From Bacteroidales bacterium (GTDB lineage Bacteria > Bacteroidota > Bacteroidia > Bacteroidales > Bacteroidaceae), in NCBI GenBank assembly GCA_004557035.1, contig SFFB01000005.1, positions 93,051-157,050 of the forward strand: 64,000 nucleotides of DNA. Direction: 5' to 3'. The notes beneath the pieces are model-generated. The model was not told the DNA's origin and made no database searches. It saw only the letters and a list, made by a program, of their open reading frames with translations. A program made the translations under genes and the position numbers. This document shows positions 25,636-33,829 of this stretch, one piece after another (positions within the stretch are counted from its first letter, which is position 1; every line of letters begins with the position of its first letter).

Positions 25636-26892
25636 CTATGCCGCTGTCTTTTTCTCTCTGAACACCACGGTGAAGAGGAGCAAGACCACCAGAGCGTAGG
25701 TGGCAAAGATATACCATACGGGCGTCCAATTGGTGAGGCCGGCGGGAGAAGTAAAGTGGTCTACCACGCCTTGGGCCGCAATCATGCCGAGCGTCGAGCC
25801 GCAACCGTTGGTCATAATCATAAACAGACCCTGCGCACTGCTACGGATGGAGGGATGCGTGTTTTGGTCCACAAAGAGCGAGCCCGACACGTTGAAAAAG
25901 TCGAAGGCCACGCCATAGACAATCATGGAGAGCACAAAGAGCCACAGGCCGGGACCGGGATTGCCCAGGCCAAACAGGCCGAAGCGCAACACCCAAGCCA
26001 GCATGGCTATCATCATCACCCGTTTGATGCCGAAACGTTTCATAAAGAAGGGAATGAGCAAGATGCAGAAGGCCTCGCTGATTTGTGAGAGACTGATGAG
26101 GATTCCGGTGTGCTGCACGCCGAATGTTTCGGCATATTCGGGAATGTTCTTGAAGCTTTCAATGAACGGATTGGCAAAGCCGTTGGTGATTTGCAGTGAC
26201 ACGCCGAGCAGGAAAGAGAAGATGAAGAAAATGGCCATTCGGCGCTCCTTGAACAACTTGAAGGCGTCAAAGCCCAAAGCTTGCATCAGGCTCTTCTTCT
26301 TCTCAGTGTGGGCCGCCACGGGGCAGTTGGGCAGAGTGAACGAATAGAACGCCAGCAACAGGCCGAGACCAGCAGAGACGAAGAACTGATGGTAGCTGCC
26401 CATATAGCCCATCAGGTCGACGGCCCACATCGTCACGATGAAGCCCACCGTACCAAACACACGGATGGGAGGGAAGTCTTTGATGGTGTCCATACCCGAG
26501 TTCGTCAACACAGTGAAGGCCACCGAGTTGCTCAGCGCCAGCGTGGGCATATAAAAGGCCACACTGACCGTGTAGAGGGTGAAGAAAGTGCCGAAAGTCA
26601 CATCCGGTCCGGCTGTCATGGCGTAGGTGGCAGCGGCGGCCATTGACACGGCGGCCAACAGATGGCAGAGACCAAGCATACGCTGTGCAGGCACCCAGCG
26701 GTCGGCCACCATACCCATCAGGCCGGGCATGAAAATTGACACAATGCCTTGGACGGAATAAAACCAGCCAATCTGGCCACCCATCCCTACGCCGCCAAGA
26801 TAGCGGCCCATTGAGGTGAGATAAGCGCCCCATACGGCGAACTCCAGGAAGTTCATGGCCGTGAGGCGAAGTTTGATTGTGGAATGATTCAT
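25636..26892 (-). CDS. MFS transporter, nucleoside:H+ symporter (NupG-like) family
   Basis: This 418-residue protein has about 12 transmembrane segments. LRLTAMNFLEFAVWGAYLTSMG (in parts: MNFLEFAVWGAYLTSMGRYL) and GMVADRWVPAQRMLGLCHL match the nucleoside-H+ symporter branch of MFS, as does RVFGTVGFIV in the middle. It would import nucleosides with protons across the inner membrane; the substrate is inferred from the family. The C-terminus is short and basic (FREKKTAA). It is divergent from no close gene; the thioredoxin-like gene lies upstream on the same strand. Confidence 0.85.
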   Translation of the reverse strand: MNHSTIKLRLTAMNFLEFAVWGAYLTSMGRYLGGVGMGGQIGWFYSVQGIVSIFMPGLMGMVADRWVPAQRMLGLCHLLAAVSMAAAATYAMTAGPDVTFGTFFTLYTVSVAFYMPTLALSNSVAFTVLTNSGMDTIKDFPPIRVFGTVGFIVTMWAVDLMGYMGSYHQFFVSAGLGLLLAFYSFTLPNCPVAAHTEKKKSLMQALGFDAFKLFKERRMAIFFIFSFLLGVSLQITNGFANPFIESFKNIPEYAETFGVQHTGILISLSQISEAFCILLIPFFMKRFGIKRVMMIAMLAWVLRFGLFGLGNPGPGLWLFVLSMIVYGVAFDFFNVSGSLFVDQNTHPSIRSSAQGLFMIMTNGCGSTLGMIAAQGVVDHFTSPAGLTNWTPVWYIFATYALVVLLLFTVVFREKKTAA

Positions 26893-26976
26893 ATAATAAT
26901 AGATTTTTAAGAGACAAAGAGTCGAAGAGACAAAGAGTCGGCTTGGCCGCTAAAACTCTCTTAGTCTTTTAGTCTT

Positions 26977-27480
26977 TCAGTCTTTCATACATTGTCCTAT
27001 GGCCTTGCGCAGTTTGCGGGCCGAGACTTTTTCGATGAAAACAGCCTGCACCACACCGTCGCCATCGGCCACATAGACCCGTGGCAGGCCGTGAGGGGCA
27101 AAGAGACTGTAGACGGCTCTGTCGGCCTGAGGACTGTAGGGTAGGGTGAGGCCGGTCTTTTGCCAATAGGCGGCGATTTCGTCGTGTCCCTGGCTGCGCG
27201 ACACACAGACCACACGATAGGCCTCGCCTGCTTCGTCGTGCAGGCGCTGCAACAGTGGCAGTTCGCGTCGGCAGTCGAGACAGTTGGTGTTGAAAAACGC
27301 CAAGACCACAGGGCGGCCTTTGAGTGCCTGCGTGGTCTGTCGGGAGCCGTCCGCCATCTCAATGCAGAACGAAGGCAGTGTGTCGCCTGGCTGCACAAAC
27401 GTGTCTTTGCCGCCGGCAAGGGCCGTCAACACACAGCAGACGAAGGCCGCGATGGCCGTCACTCTTTTGGTTTTTTGCAT
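26977..27480 (-). CDS. Exported thioredoxin-like (TlpA/AhpC-TSA) protein
   Basis: This 167-residue protein begins MQKTKRVTAIAAFVCCVLTA, a signal peptide probably cleaved near ALAGG. The domain has the thioredoxin-fold active site in FFNTNCLDCRRELPLL (C-x2-C with Leu-Asp between), and HGLPRVYVADGDGVVQAVF is the cis-Pro region. It probably handles disulfides in the periplasm. The frame is open upstream to 27564, but ATG 27480 is the start that gives the signal peptide. Two 16-base near-repeats (gagacaaagagtcg) lie downstream at 26909-26939. Confidence 0.8.
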   Translation of the reverse strand: MQKTKRVTAIAAFVCCVLTALAGGKDTFVQPGDTLPSFCIEMADGSRQTTQALKGRPVVLAFFNTNCLDCRRELPLLQRLHDEAGEAYRVVCVSRSQGHDEIAAYWQKTGLTLPYSPQADRAVYSLFAPHGLPRVYVADGDGVVQAVFIEKVSARKLRKAIGQCMKD

Positions 27481-27622
27481 AACTCTAAGGCTGAATAAGC
27501 AAGGCAAATTTACTAAATCGCCGCTTTTAGACTGGGGCTTTCTAAAAAAATCACAAAAAAACATCTACTTTTACGTTACAAAAACCGCTTCGCCGCGTTA
27601 TATCCACAGAAACACCAACAAA

Positions 27623-28147
27623 ATGAGTACTTCTGCAGGTCATTCCACGTCGCCCCTTCTAGCCGCCTACCGCCGCCTGAGCGGAAGGTTGCGCCACTTG
27701 GCCGGGCGGATGACACAGAGCGACGAAGAAGCAGAAGACGCTCTGCAAGAAGCCTTCTGCCGCCTCTGGTCGCGCCATCCTGATATCAAGCGCGAAGACG
27801 AAGCCGCAGCCCTGCTCACCACCACCGTGAAGCATTTGGCCGTTGACTCGTTGAGGCTGCGTAGCAAAACCAGCACCGACCGGCTTGACTCCCTGGCCGC
27901 CGACAATCTGCCCGACGAGGCCGACGAACAGGCCGAAAGAGAGCGACTCTTTGACGAAGTGGAAAGCCTCATAGACCGGCATCTTTCGCCAACGGCACGC
28001 GACATCCTGCATCGCCACGACTATCAGGGCCAAGACTATGCCACCATTGCCGCCGAGTTGAACATGCAGGAGGCGGCCGTAAGAATGCAACTCTCACGTG
28101 CCCGCAAAACCATACGTCAGTGTTACCTCAACTCCCAGAAATCATGA
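27623..28147 (+). CDS. ECF-type RNA polymerase sigma factor
   Basis: This 174-residue protein has sigma region 2 (RLRHLAGRMTQSDEEAEDAL, with DALQEAFCRLWSR) and region 4 (YATIAAELNMQEAAVRMQLS then RARKTI). The frame is open from 27284, but ATG 27623 gives the normal ECF length. Its stop overlaps the ATG of the next gene (ATGA at 28144-28147), the common layout for a sigma factor and its anti-sigma partner. The target genes are unknown; the two exported-protein genes just downstream are candidates. Confidence 0.9.
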   Translation: MSTSAGHSTSPLLAAYRRLSGRLRHLAGRMTQSDEEAEDALQEAFCRLWSRHPDIKREDEAAALLTTTVKHLAVDSLRLRSKTSTDRLDSLAADNLPDEADEQAERERLFDEVESLIDRHLSPTARDILHRHDYQGQDYATIAAELNMQEAAVRMQLSRARKTIRQCYLNSQKS

Positions 28148-28632
28148 AACGTCAACAGACTTATCTTCTCTACAATCGCATAGAGCTTCTGGCCAATCGC
28201 TATTTTGAGGCCACGGCCACGCCCGACGAAGAGCGCGAACTCTGTCGCCTGCTGGCCGAGACTTCAGACAGCCGCCACGACGACCTTCGGGCCTGCTTGG
28301 GGTTTGCCGTCACTGCCCGCCGACGCCAAGCCACGGCCACAGGTGTGTCAGACTCTGCTTCTGTCGCAAAAGTACGTCGGCGCTGGCTCTCACCGGCCTT
28401 GACCGTCACCTCGGCAGCTGCCGCCATCGCCCTCTTTGCACTCATTGCGCTGCGCCCGTCGAACGACGAGGTGATGGGCGAAGACTGCCGGGCCTATGTG
28501 GCCGGGAAAATGCACACCGACGAGGCCGAGGTCTTGAAAATAATGCAGACCGACCTGGCCAACGTCTTGCCCAAGGCCGATGCCGAAGAGACCATCGAGG
28601 CTCAGATGAAAGACATCTTAAGCGCGTTTTGA
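28144..28632 (+). CDS. Putative anti-sigma factor, single-pass membrane protein
   Basis: This 162-residue protein has a cytoplasmic N-terminal part (ELLANRYFEATATPDEERE, LCRLLAET), one transmembrane helix at ~98-117 (LTVTSAAAAIALFALIAL) and a short C-terminal domain outside. It is translationally coupled to the ECF sigma gene by an ATGA overlap, so it is probably the regulator of that factor. No zinc-type H-x3-C-x2-C anti-sigma motif is seen, so it is not a ZAS protein. The role is inferred from context and topology. Confidence 0.65.
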   Translation: MKRQQTYLLYNRIELLANRYFEATATPDEERELCRLLAETSDSRHDDLRACLGFAVTARRRQATATGVSDSASVAKVRRRWLSPALTVTSAAAAIALFALIALRPSNDEVMGEDCRAYVAGKMHTDEAEVLKIMQTDLANVLPKADAEETIEAQMKDILSAF

Positions 28633-28685
28633 AACACCGCCACATCCTTTACCGCTCCATTCCAACAAGATAAATCCTTCACTCC

Positions 28686-29138
28686 ATGAAACGCCATATC
28701 CTTTTGTCATTTCTCGTCCTCGCCTTCGTGGCGACGTCGGCAGCCCAAAACCAGCCGGCCGTGGCCGAACTCTTTGACGGACGCTACAACAATGCGCCCT
28801 ACGCCACGGTGGTCTATCTCTCGGGCTCCAAGGTCAAGGCCTTCAACCTTACGCGTTATCGCAGTCTCACGCTCACCGGTAACACACGGACGGCCGCGGC
28901 CATTGAGCAACTCGTGAGCCGCGATGCCGCCTCGGCCACCGACAAGGAAATCACCCGTTCTGGCGGCCAAATCACCTATGCCGCCTTGCAGATAAAAGGG
29001 AAAGACAAAAACGAAATCTATTGCGTGTTTTATCGCAACCGCCCCGCCGCCTCGGATGGACACACACGCCGGCTCACACTCATCCTCACCGAGGGACGGG
29101 CCACAATCAGTGAACTCAAAGAAAAATTCAAACAATAA
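28686..29138 (+). CDS. Small exported protein of unknown function, DUF6108-like
   Basis: This 150-residue protein has a signal peptide (MKRHILLSFLVLAFVATSAA, cleaved near SAAQN). The mature part has short beta-rich stretches such as ATVVYLSGSKVKAFNLTRYR and a basic C-terminus. I recall a similar pattern in the Bacteroidetes family DUF6108, but that is not secure. It follows the sigma/anti-sigma pair by 53 bases and precedes a barrel-like gene by 15, so it is probably part of the same operon. Confidence 0.55.
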   Translation: MKRHILLSFLVLAFVATSAAQNQPAVAELFDGRYNNAPYATVVYLSGSKVKAFNLTRYRSLTLTGNTRTAAAIEQLVSRDAASATDKEITRSGGQITYAALQIKGKDKNEIYCVFYRNRPAASDGHTRRLTLILTEGRATISELKEKFKQ

Positions 29139-29153
29139 AAAAACACTACAACT

Positions 29154-30035
29154 ATGTGCAAAAACATTCTGCTCACTGCCGTGCTGCTCACGTCAGGACT
29201 CACGGCCACTGCCACCGAGACAGGCGACACCATCCTTAACAAAACTGACGTCAAAGAGGTGGTCTTGACCGACGCCGACAGTGTTGTTTCGCTCACCGTC
29301 AAGGGGACGAAAGACGATCCCGGCTACACGTTCCACTATGAGAAGCGCATGAGCGCCGATGCCGTCAGCAAAATCGACGAGCATTCCATCTTCGGTTTCG
29401 ACCTGTTCTTTTCAAAGAAACGAGCCAAGAACCGCCGATTGCTCGAAGATGAACTCCGCACCGGCGGTCTGAGCTACGGTTTCGTCACTGCCATCGGTGC
29501 ACCCGAAGGCTTGGACATAGACATGGGCAGCTCCTATGAAATCTCTTGGGAATTATTCAACGTCTATAAGGCGTCGCGTTGTGGTCACCACGCCGTGTCG
29601 GCCGGTTTGGGCCTGACCTGGCGCAACTTCCGCCTTGACGGACGCCAGCGTTTCGTCAAGACGCTCGACGGCATCTCCCTGGCCGACTATCCCGACGGGG
29701 CCGACATCGATTTTTCGCGCATCAAGGTGTTCAGCCTCATGGTGCCCGTCAGCTACAACTATATGCCGGCCCGCCATTGGCTGCTGCGTTTCTCCGTCAT
29801 CCCCTGCTTCAACACCTACGCCAGCATCAAGACGCGCTATCGCAACGCTGAGGGACAGAAGGTGAAAGACATGGCCAAGCACATTCACCAAAGCCCAGTG
29901 ACGGTGGACTTCCGCGTCGACGCCCGTTGGCACGGCGTGGGCCTTTACGCCAAATACAGTCCCTGCCGCGTCATCCGTTCCGACTTCGGACCGAAGTTCA
30001 CGCCCTTCTCCACCGGCGTATCATTATTCTTCTGA
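29154..30035 (+). CDS. Probable outer-membrane beta-barrel protein of unknown function
   Basis: This 293-residue protein has a signal peptide (MCKNILLTAVLLTSGLTATA). After a ~90-residue polar region with FGFDLFFSKKRAKNRR, the rest alternates in short amphipathic strands (GLSYGFVTAIG, VSAGLGLTWRNFRLDG, VGLYAKYSPCRV). It ends in GVSLFF, an aromatic beta-signal. A small 8- to 10-strand barrel is likely. It is last in the sigma operon and ahead of a hairpin terminator. Function unknown. Confidence 0.65.
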   Translation: MCKNILLTAVLLTSGLTATATETGDTILNKTDVKEVVLTDADSVVSLTVKGTKDDPGYTFHYEKRMSADAVSKIDEHSIFGFDLFFSKKRAKNRRLLEDELRTGGLSYGFVTAIGAPEGLDIDMGSSYEISWELFNVYKASRCGHHAVSAGLGLTWRNFRLDGRQRFVKTLDGISLADYPDGADIDFSRIKVFSLMVPVSYNYMPARHWLLRFSVIPCFNTYASIKTRYRNAEGQKVKDMAKHIHQSPVTVDFRVDARWHGVGLYAKYSPCRVIRSDFGPKFTPFSTGVSLFF

Positions 30036-30115
30036 TGAAGCAGGCGGTCGTCGTCGCATCGCTTTCCTGTCTTTTTTTAAGACACAGTAAATCGTTAAAT
30101 TTAGACATAAGAAAG

Positions 30116-30144
30116 AGGGAGACCCTTCGGGGCCTCCTTTTTTT
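30116..30144 (+). terminator. Intrinsic terminator after the sigma-factor operon
   Basis: A GGAG(A)CCC/GGGGCCTCC hairpin with a short TTC loop is followed by seven T. It lies 80 bases after the barrel gene. Confidence 0.75.
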
Positions 30145-30164
30145 ATACTCCAAGGCCTACGGGG

Positions 30165-30278
30165 CTAAGAACAGTTTTTCCTGTCAGTAACCCCGTCGTT
30201 TCTGGCATAAGGAGCGTAATGGTTGAGTGCTTTTGTGGCGAAAAAAACAGGCCGAAGAGGCGATTTCGGGCTTATGCC
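30165..30278. repeat. Dispersed hairpin repeat, copy A, plus a 10-bp inverted repeat
   Basis: acagtttttcctgtc at 30171-30185 recurs exactly at 42626-42640, with related flanks (ctaag before, and CCCCGT after). Nearby ctggcataag (30204-30213) pairs with cttatgccag (30269-30278). No gene is seen between 30036 and 30460; the plus-strand open frames there lack domains and overlap the rnz terminator. Confidence 0.5.
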
Positions 30279-30388
30279 AGCACCATCGGCGCCGGAGGCC
30301 GTTTTTCTCAGACCCGATTTCATCTTTTTTTGTCACGGAAGAGCCCGTTTTATGAACGGTAGAAGGAAGAACAAAAGGCTGCAAGCCG

Positions 30389-30432
30389 AAAAAAACGGCG
30401 AAGTGGCACAACGGTTGTGCGGCACTTCGCCG
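30389..30432 (-). terminator. Intrinsic terminator after rnz
   Basis: A 10-bp outer stem (30396-30405 with 30423-30432) encloses a 7-bp inner stem (30406-30412 with 30414-30420), with a 2-base bulge. On the minus strand a T run follows (30389-30395). It lies about 30 bases after the rnz stop. Confidence 0.85.
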
Positions 30433-30460
30433 TGCGGGTTGGGGCTTGCCTCTCAAGGCT

Positions 30461-31381
30461 TTATGTCCCTACCTTCACGCACATTCCCTCGTTGGCGTGA
30501 ATGGTTTCGGGAAAAATCTCTTTGCATTGCCGGCACATCAGTGCTTCGTCTTCGCAGCTCGAAGAGTAATGGCCGATGAGCAAACGGCCGACGCCGGCCT
30601 TGAGGGCAAATTGTGCGGCCTGGCGGGTAGTGGAGTGGCGGGTCTGTGCAGCCTTGCTTTCGCAGTCGGCCGTGAAGGTGGTCTCGTGATAGAGCAGGTC
30701 TACGCCGCTCACCAGGGAAGCGTTGGTCGGCATATAGGCCGTGTCGGACATATAGGCATAGCGGCGAGGCGGCTCGGCTGGGCGCACCAGCCGGCTGTTG
30801 GCAATGACGTCGCCGTCGGCCGTCACCCAGTCGGCACCCTCCTTGATGCGCGACAGCTCATAGTGGGGGATGCCATAGAAATCGGTCATCTCGCGAATGA
30901 TGTGGGGCAAGGCCGCCTTCTCTTCAAAGAGCCAGCCGCAGCATGGGATGCGATGGTCGAGCGGAATGGTCTTGACGGTGAGAAACTTATTGTCCAGAAC
31001 CACTTGACTGCTTTTGGACTCTACTTCGTGAATGACCACCTCGAAGGTGCCGCCGGCGCAATGGAAATTGAGTATCGGCCGCAGCATGGCCTCAAGGGGT
31101 TGTGGACCGTAGACGTGGAGCGGGGCCGTGCGGCCAAGGAGCGAAAGGGTCGAAATGAGGCCCGGCAGGCCGAAACAGTGGTCGCCGTGGAGGTGGCTGA
31201 TGAAAATGTGGTTGAGGCGTGAGAAGCTCAACCGTTGGCGGCGGAATTGCAACTGGCTGCCTTCGCCGCAATCTATCATAAACAACTGCTCGTGCACGTT
31301 GAGCACTTGGCACGAAGGGTTGTGCTTGAGTGTGGGTTTGGCGCTGCCGCAGCCTAAAATGTGAACTTCAAACTTTTCCAT
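30461..31381 (-). CDS. rnz: Ribonuclease Z
   Basis: This 306-residue metallo-beta-lactamase-fold enzyme cuts tRNA precursors 3' of the discriminator base. The zinc motif SHLHGDHCFG holds His63, His65, Asp67 and His68; further ligands are in YHETTF and GHYSSS. Length matches bacterial RNase Z. It starts 69 bases after the PqqD-like gene on the same strand and may share its transcript. RNase Z is relevant here because only one tRNA gene in the window (tRNA-Arg) encodes CCA. Confidence 0.94.
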   Translation of the reverse strand: MEKFEVHILGCGSAKPTLKHNPSCQVLNVHEQLFMIDCGEGSQLQFRRQRLSFSRLNHIFISHLHGDHCFGLPGLISTLSLLGRTAPLHVYGPQPLEAMLRPILNFHCAGGTFEVVIHEVESKSSQVVLDNKFLTVKTIPLDHRIPCCGWLFEEKAALPHIIREMTDFYGIPHYELSRIKEGADWVTADGDVIANSRLVRPAEPPRRYAYMSDTAYMPTNASLVSGVDLLYHETTFTADCESKAAQTRHSTTRQAAQFALKAGVGRLLIGHYSSSCEDEALMCRQCKEIFPETIHANEGMCVKVGT

Positions 31382-31449
31382 CTGAATATATAAGGGGGCA
31401 ATGAGGCTGAAAGACGAAGACGCTTAGCCTCTTGGTCTTGTGGACTCAA

Positions 31450-31722
31450 TCAATCTTCAACGAGTCCCTGTGTCTGCCAGTCGGCGAGCAACTTGTTGAC
31501 GTCGGCCAGCGCACGGGCTTGGTCCACGTCGTATTCACGGGTGAGGGCTTCGGCGAGTATTTCTGCCGTAAATTCCGAGCGGGCTGCAGCAATCTCCCAA
31601 AGATAGGCCGCCGTCTCGTTGAGTGAGATGAGGCTGCTGAAGTCAAGGTTTTCGATGCCTGAAGCAATGACGGCTTTCTCGCCACAGATGTCGCGAAGTT
31701 CAAAACCAGATTTGATTTTCAT
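31450..31722 (-). CDS. PqqD-like peptide chaperone domain protein
   Basis: This 90-residue protein matches the PqqD fold, a small winged-helix RiPP recognition domain that holds precursor peptides: FELRDICGEKAVIASG, FSSLISLNETAAYLWE and LTREYDVDQARALADVNKLL (the last two are the conserved helices). The frame opens upstream at 31962, but ATG 31722 gives the family length. It lies in a minus-strand set after an HPr-kinase-like gene and an S26-like peptidase gene. No maturation enzyme or precursor peptide is seen nearby, so the partner is unknown. Confidence 0.82.
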   Translation of the reverse strand: MKIKSGFELRDICGEKAVIASGIENLDFSSLISLNETAAYLWEIAAARSEFTAEILAEALTREYDVDQARALADVNKLLADWQTQGLVED

Positions 31723-31798
31723 AAGATAGGATGAGTTAATGTGAAGTCTGACAGATACAGAAGCTAAAAGACTACGAGATTTTTGGTGGATAATGGGG

Positions 31799-32269
31799 CT
31801 ATGCCTTTTTCTGAGGATGAAGGATGCGGGAATAGAAAGCCAGCAACAGGCGCCGCAGATGGCCCCACGAAGGCCAGATGAAACTGTAAAATTTCCAACG
31901 GAAGGAAGTCGTAGATGTATATTTGTCGCGCTTGCCACGCAAGAAGCCGGTGGCAATGGCAATGACGTCGGTGGCGCGACAAGTCTCGCGCAGATAAGGA
32001 TTGCCGTCGCCGCGCAGGGTCAGGTTGTCGCCGTCTCTGCGTGCCACGCGGTGAAGCACATAAAACTTGGGCCTCACCTCTGCCAAGACCACATCGCCTC
32101 GTTTCACCGCTTCGGGACTGATGGGCGCAAGCACCGCCTTGTCGCGATTGTCTTCGAGAAAGGGACGCATACTCCGGCCACGCACACGGAGGGTCACCGA
32201 GTGACCCTCGTCGATGGCTGCCTTGACGGCAGGTATGAGCGTTTCGTTGGGAATGGTGAGCGTCTTCAT
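31799..32269 (-). CDS. S24/S26 (signal-peptidase-like) Ser-His peptidase
   Basis: This 156-residue protein has the signal peptidase-type serine in RVRGRSMRPFL (Ser33) and then GDVVLAEV and YVLHRVARRDGD. The His in HRV (His73) stands where SipS-type enzymes have Lys, as in SipW/ER-type and archaeal signal peptidases, so a Ser-His dyad is inferred. LRGDGNPYLRE corresponds to the conserved GD-x-N region. There is no N-terminal anchor; a hydrophobic C-terminal stretch (FYSFIWPSWGHL ... LLLAFYSRIL) may be membrane-associated. Its ATG overlaps the kinase gene stop (ATGA), so it is coupled to it. Confidence 0.78.
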   Translation of the reverse strand: MKTLTIPNETLIPAVKAAIDEGHSVTLRVRGRSMRPFLEDNRDKAVLAPISPEAVKRGDVVLAEVRPKFYVLHRVARRDGDNLTLRGDGNPYLRETCRATDVIAIATGFLRGKRDKYTSTTSFRWKFYSFIWPSWGHLRRLLLAFYSRILHPQKKA

Positions 32270-33165
32270 TGGCAGGCAGTTACGCTGTCGTGGCAGAGTC
32301 GGGCCGCAGCCTCGTCGGGCAGGCATTTCAGACGGAAAGCCGGCGTGGTCGTGGCCACTTTGTTGGTGGTGGCCAGAATGGCGTCGTAAGAGGGCTTGTC
32401 CCAAATCATCGTGGAACAAGAAGACAATACAGAGGCAAAGGCTTGCAGCGGCTTGTCGCGCTCAATGATGTTTTCGGGCCATTGCTCCAGTCGCACAAAC
32501 GCGCCGACAGGGACCGACAGGTTGCGGTAGCACGGCGTTTTGCCGCTCCAAGGCGTGCCGTAGACCGTGACCGTGCCGTCGCTGCCGAAACGCACTGCCG
32601 GATTGTCGTCGTTAAGCAGGTCGGCGCCGGCAATGTGTTTGAGCCAAAGTCCCGAGTGTGTGCTTTTGCCTGTTCCGCTTTTGCCTAAAAACAAATAGCC
32701 GCGACCTTCACTCATAATCACAGAGGCGTGCATCATCAGCAGATGATGGAAGGCGCCGGAAAAGGCGAAGGCAATCATCACGGCGTTGTTGATGCCAAAA
32801 GCCCTGTTGCTCTCACTGCCGTAGGCCGTGGCCCGGCAAGTGTCAAAGCGTGCAGAGACGTGGAGCGCACAGGCGGGCTCGCCCTCCGGACTTGAGATGA
32901 GCAGGAGTTGACCGCCGTCGTCCGTGCGATAGACGCCGTGCATGGCGCCACCACAGTCGAACTCGCCAATCATTGCGCCCTGACCTTCAAAAGGCACAAG
33001 GCCTTCGGCACAGGTGAGGGTGAACATCAGCGGCGCATCGGCAGCAGGCCGGGCAATATGGAAGGGGGCATAAGAAGGCAAATAGCGGCGCGCATCGTCT
33101 TCGTCTGGAAAACGAAGACGGAAATAAGACTCGGCCACCTTAAAAGTCAGGTCGTTATAAGGCAT
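32266..33165 (-). CDS. HPr kinase-like (HprK C-terminal domain) P-loop protein
   Basis: This 299-residue protein has the HPr kinase/PEPCK-type P-loop LFLGKSGTGKSTHS (161-169), then LLNDDNPAVRF (184-194) and YGTPWSGKT (202-210), all typical of the HprK C-terminal domain. The N-terminal ~130 residues are unlike HprK. Stand-alone proteins like this occur beside PqqD and peptidase genes in RiPP clusters, where a relative phosphorylates lasso peptides. No HPr or PTS gene is near, so a role in peptide or glycoconjugate modification is more likely than carbon regulation. It overlaps the peptidase gene by 4 bases. Confidence 0.75.
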   Translation of the reverse strand: MPYNDLTFKVAESYFRLRFPDEDDARRYLPSYAPFHIARPAADAPLMFTLTCAEGLVPFEGQGAMIGEFDCGGAMHGVYRTDDGGQLLLISSPEGEPACALHVSARFDTCRATAYGSESNRAFGINNAVMIAFAFSGAFHHLLMMHASVIMSEGRGYLFLGKSGTGKSTHSGLWLKHIAGADLLNDDNPAVRFGSDGTVTVYGTPWSGKTPCYRNLSVPVGAFVRLEQWPENIIERDKPLQAFASVLSSCSTMIWDKPSYDAILATTNKVATTTPAFRLKCLPDEAAARLCHDSVTACQ

Positions 33166-33194
33166 GGTAGGTTAAACGTAAATAGAAGATAGCG

Positions 33195-33626
33195 TTATTG
33201 GGCCGTTGCTTCACTTTCGGCCACAGGCGCAAAACGGAATTCGTCGGCGGTGAGTTTCACCACCGTGGCGATGGCTTTGGATTTGCCTTGGTGCTTGATT
33301 GTCTTGAGGTAACGGTCTTCAGCCTTGCTGCGCTTGGTTTCAAAGAAGATGCCGGCGGTGAAGTGTCTGCCATAGCGCTCTTTCAGCGCAGTTTCAAGTT
33401 GGCCGGCCAGTTCGGCACGATGAGTCACCTGATGGTCTTTTTCGTTAATCTTCACGCCGTCGAGTTGTTGCACGGCAGTGACGTAGACCACAGAGTCGCC
33501 CAGACAGGTGGCACATCCATAAAGCCAGACGGTGCCGGTCTTGTCTTTGTCTTTGGCTTGAGCCGAAGGCGCACAGACGAGCCACATCAGGCAAAGCGTC
33601 AATATAAGTGGTATGTTTCTTTTCAT
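33195..33626 (-). CDS. Exported small protein of unknown function at the head of the PqqD/kinase set
   Basis: This 143-residue protein has a signal peptide (MKRNIPLILTLCLMWLVCAP, cleaved near AQAKD). The mature part has a C-x2-C (GCATCLGD), a central HQVTHRAELAGQLETALKER and a basic KRSKAEDRYLKTIKHQGKSK. An ATG four codons upstream (33638) is an alternative. It ends 29 bases before the kinase gene on the same strand, so it is probably the first gene of the operon. I do not recognise the family. Confidence 0.6.
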   Translation of the reverse strand: MKRNIPLILTLCLMWLVCAPSAQAKDKDKTGTVWLYGCATCLGDSVVYVTAVQQLDGVKINEKDHQVTHRAELAGQLETALKERYGRHFTAGIFFETKRSKAEDRYLKTIKHQGKSKAIATVVKLTADEFRFAPVAESEATAQ

Positions 33627-33701
33627 TCGCAAAATCATTGTGCCGGGGAGTCCGGATAAAGCAGGCCGGACAGCCGCGGGCGTTGAAGTGTAAACAAAGA
33701 C

Positions 33702-33807
33702 GGGCAGATAAGCCTGAAGAAAGGTTTAATCACGTGAAGAAGGCCACAAAACGGCCGAGTAAGGAAGAAGAGTGATTTAAACCACGGACAAACTGGCTTA
33801 TCTGCCC
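33702..33807. repeat. 106-bp nested inverted-repeat element
   Basis: Outer arms of 13 bp are perfect (33702-33714 with 33795-33807). Inner arms ggtttaatcac (33723-33733) and gtgatttaaacc (33772-33783) pair with a 1-base bulge. A central GGCC pair (33742-33745, 33753-33756) closes the tip. It lies in the 3' region of the minus-strand ompA-like gene. It could be a structured RNA, a large terminator or a small mobile repeat. Confidence 0.6.
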
Positions 33808-33829
33808 ATTTTAGGGTAGGAAAGAAAGA

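Noticed and set aside
26909..26939. Tandem gagacaaagagtcg-type repeat as a regulatory array
   Set aside because: Only two short copies in a low-complexity spacer after the thioredoxin-like gene; no further support.
32266..33165. HPr kinase as a carbon catabolite regulator
   Set aside because: No HPr or PTS gene nearby, the N-terminal HprK domain is missing, and the neighbours are PqqD- and peptidase-like.
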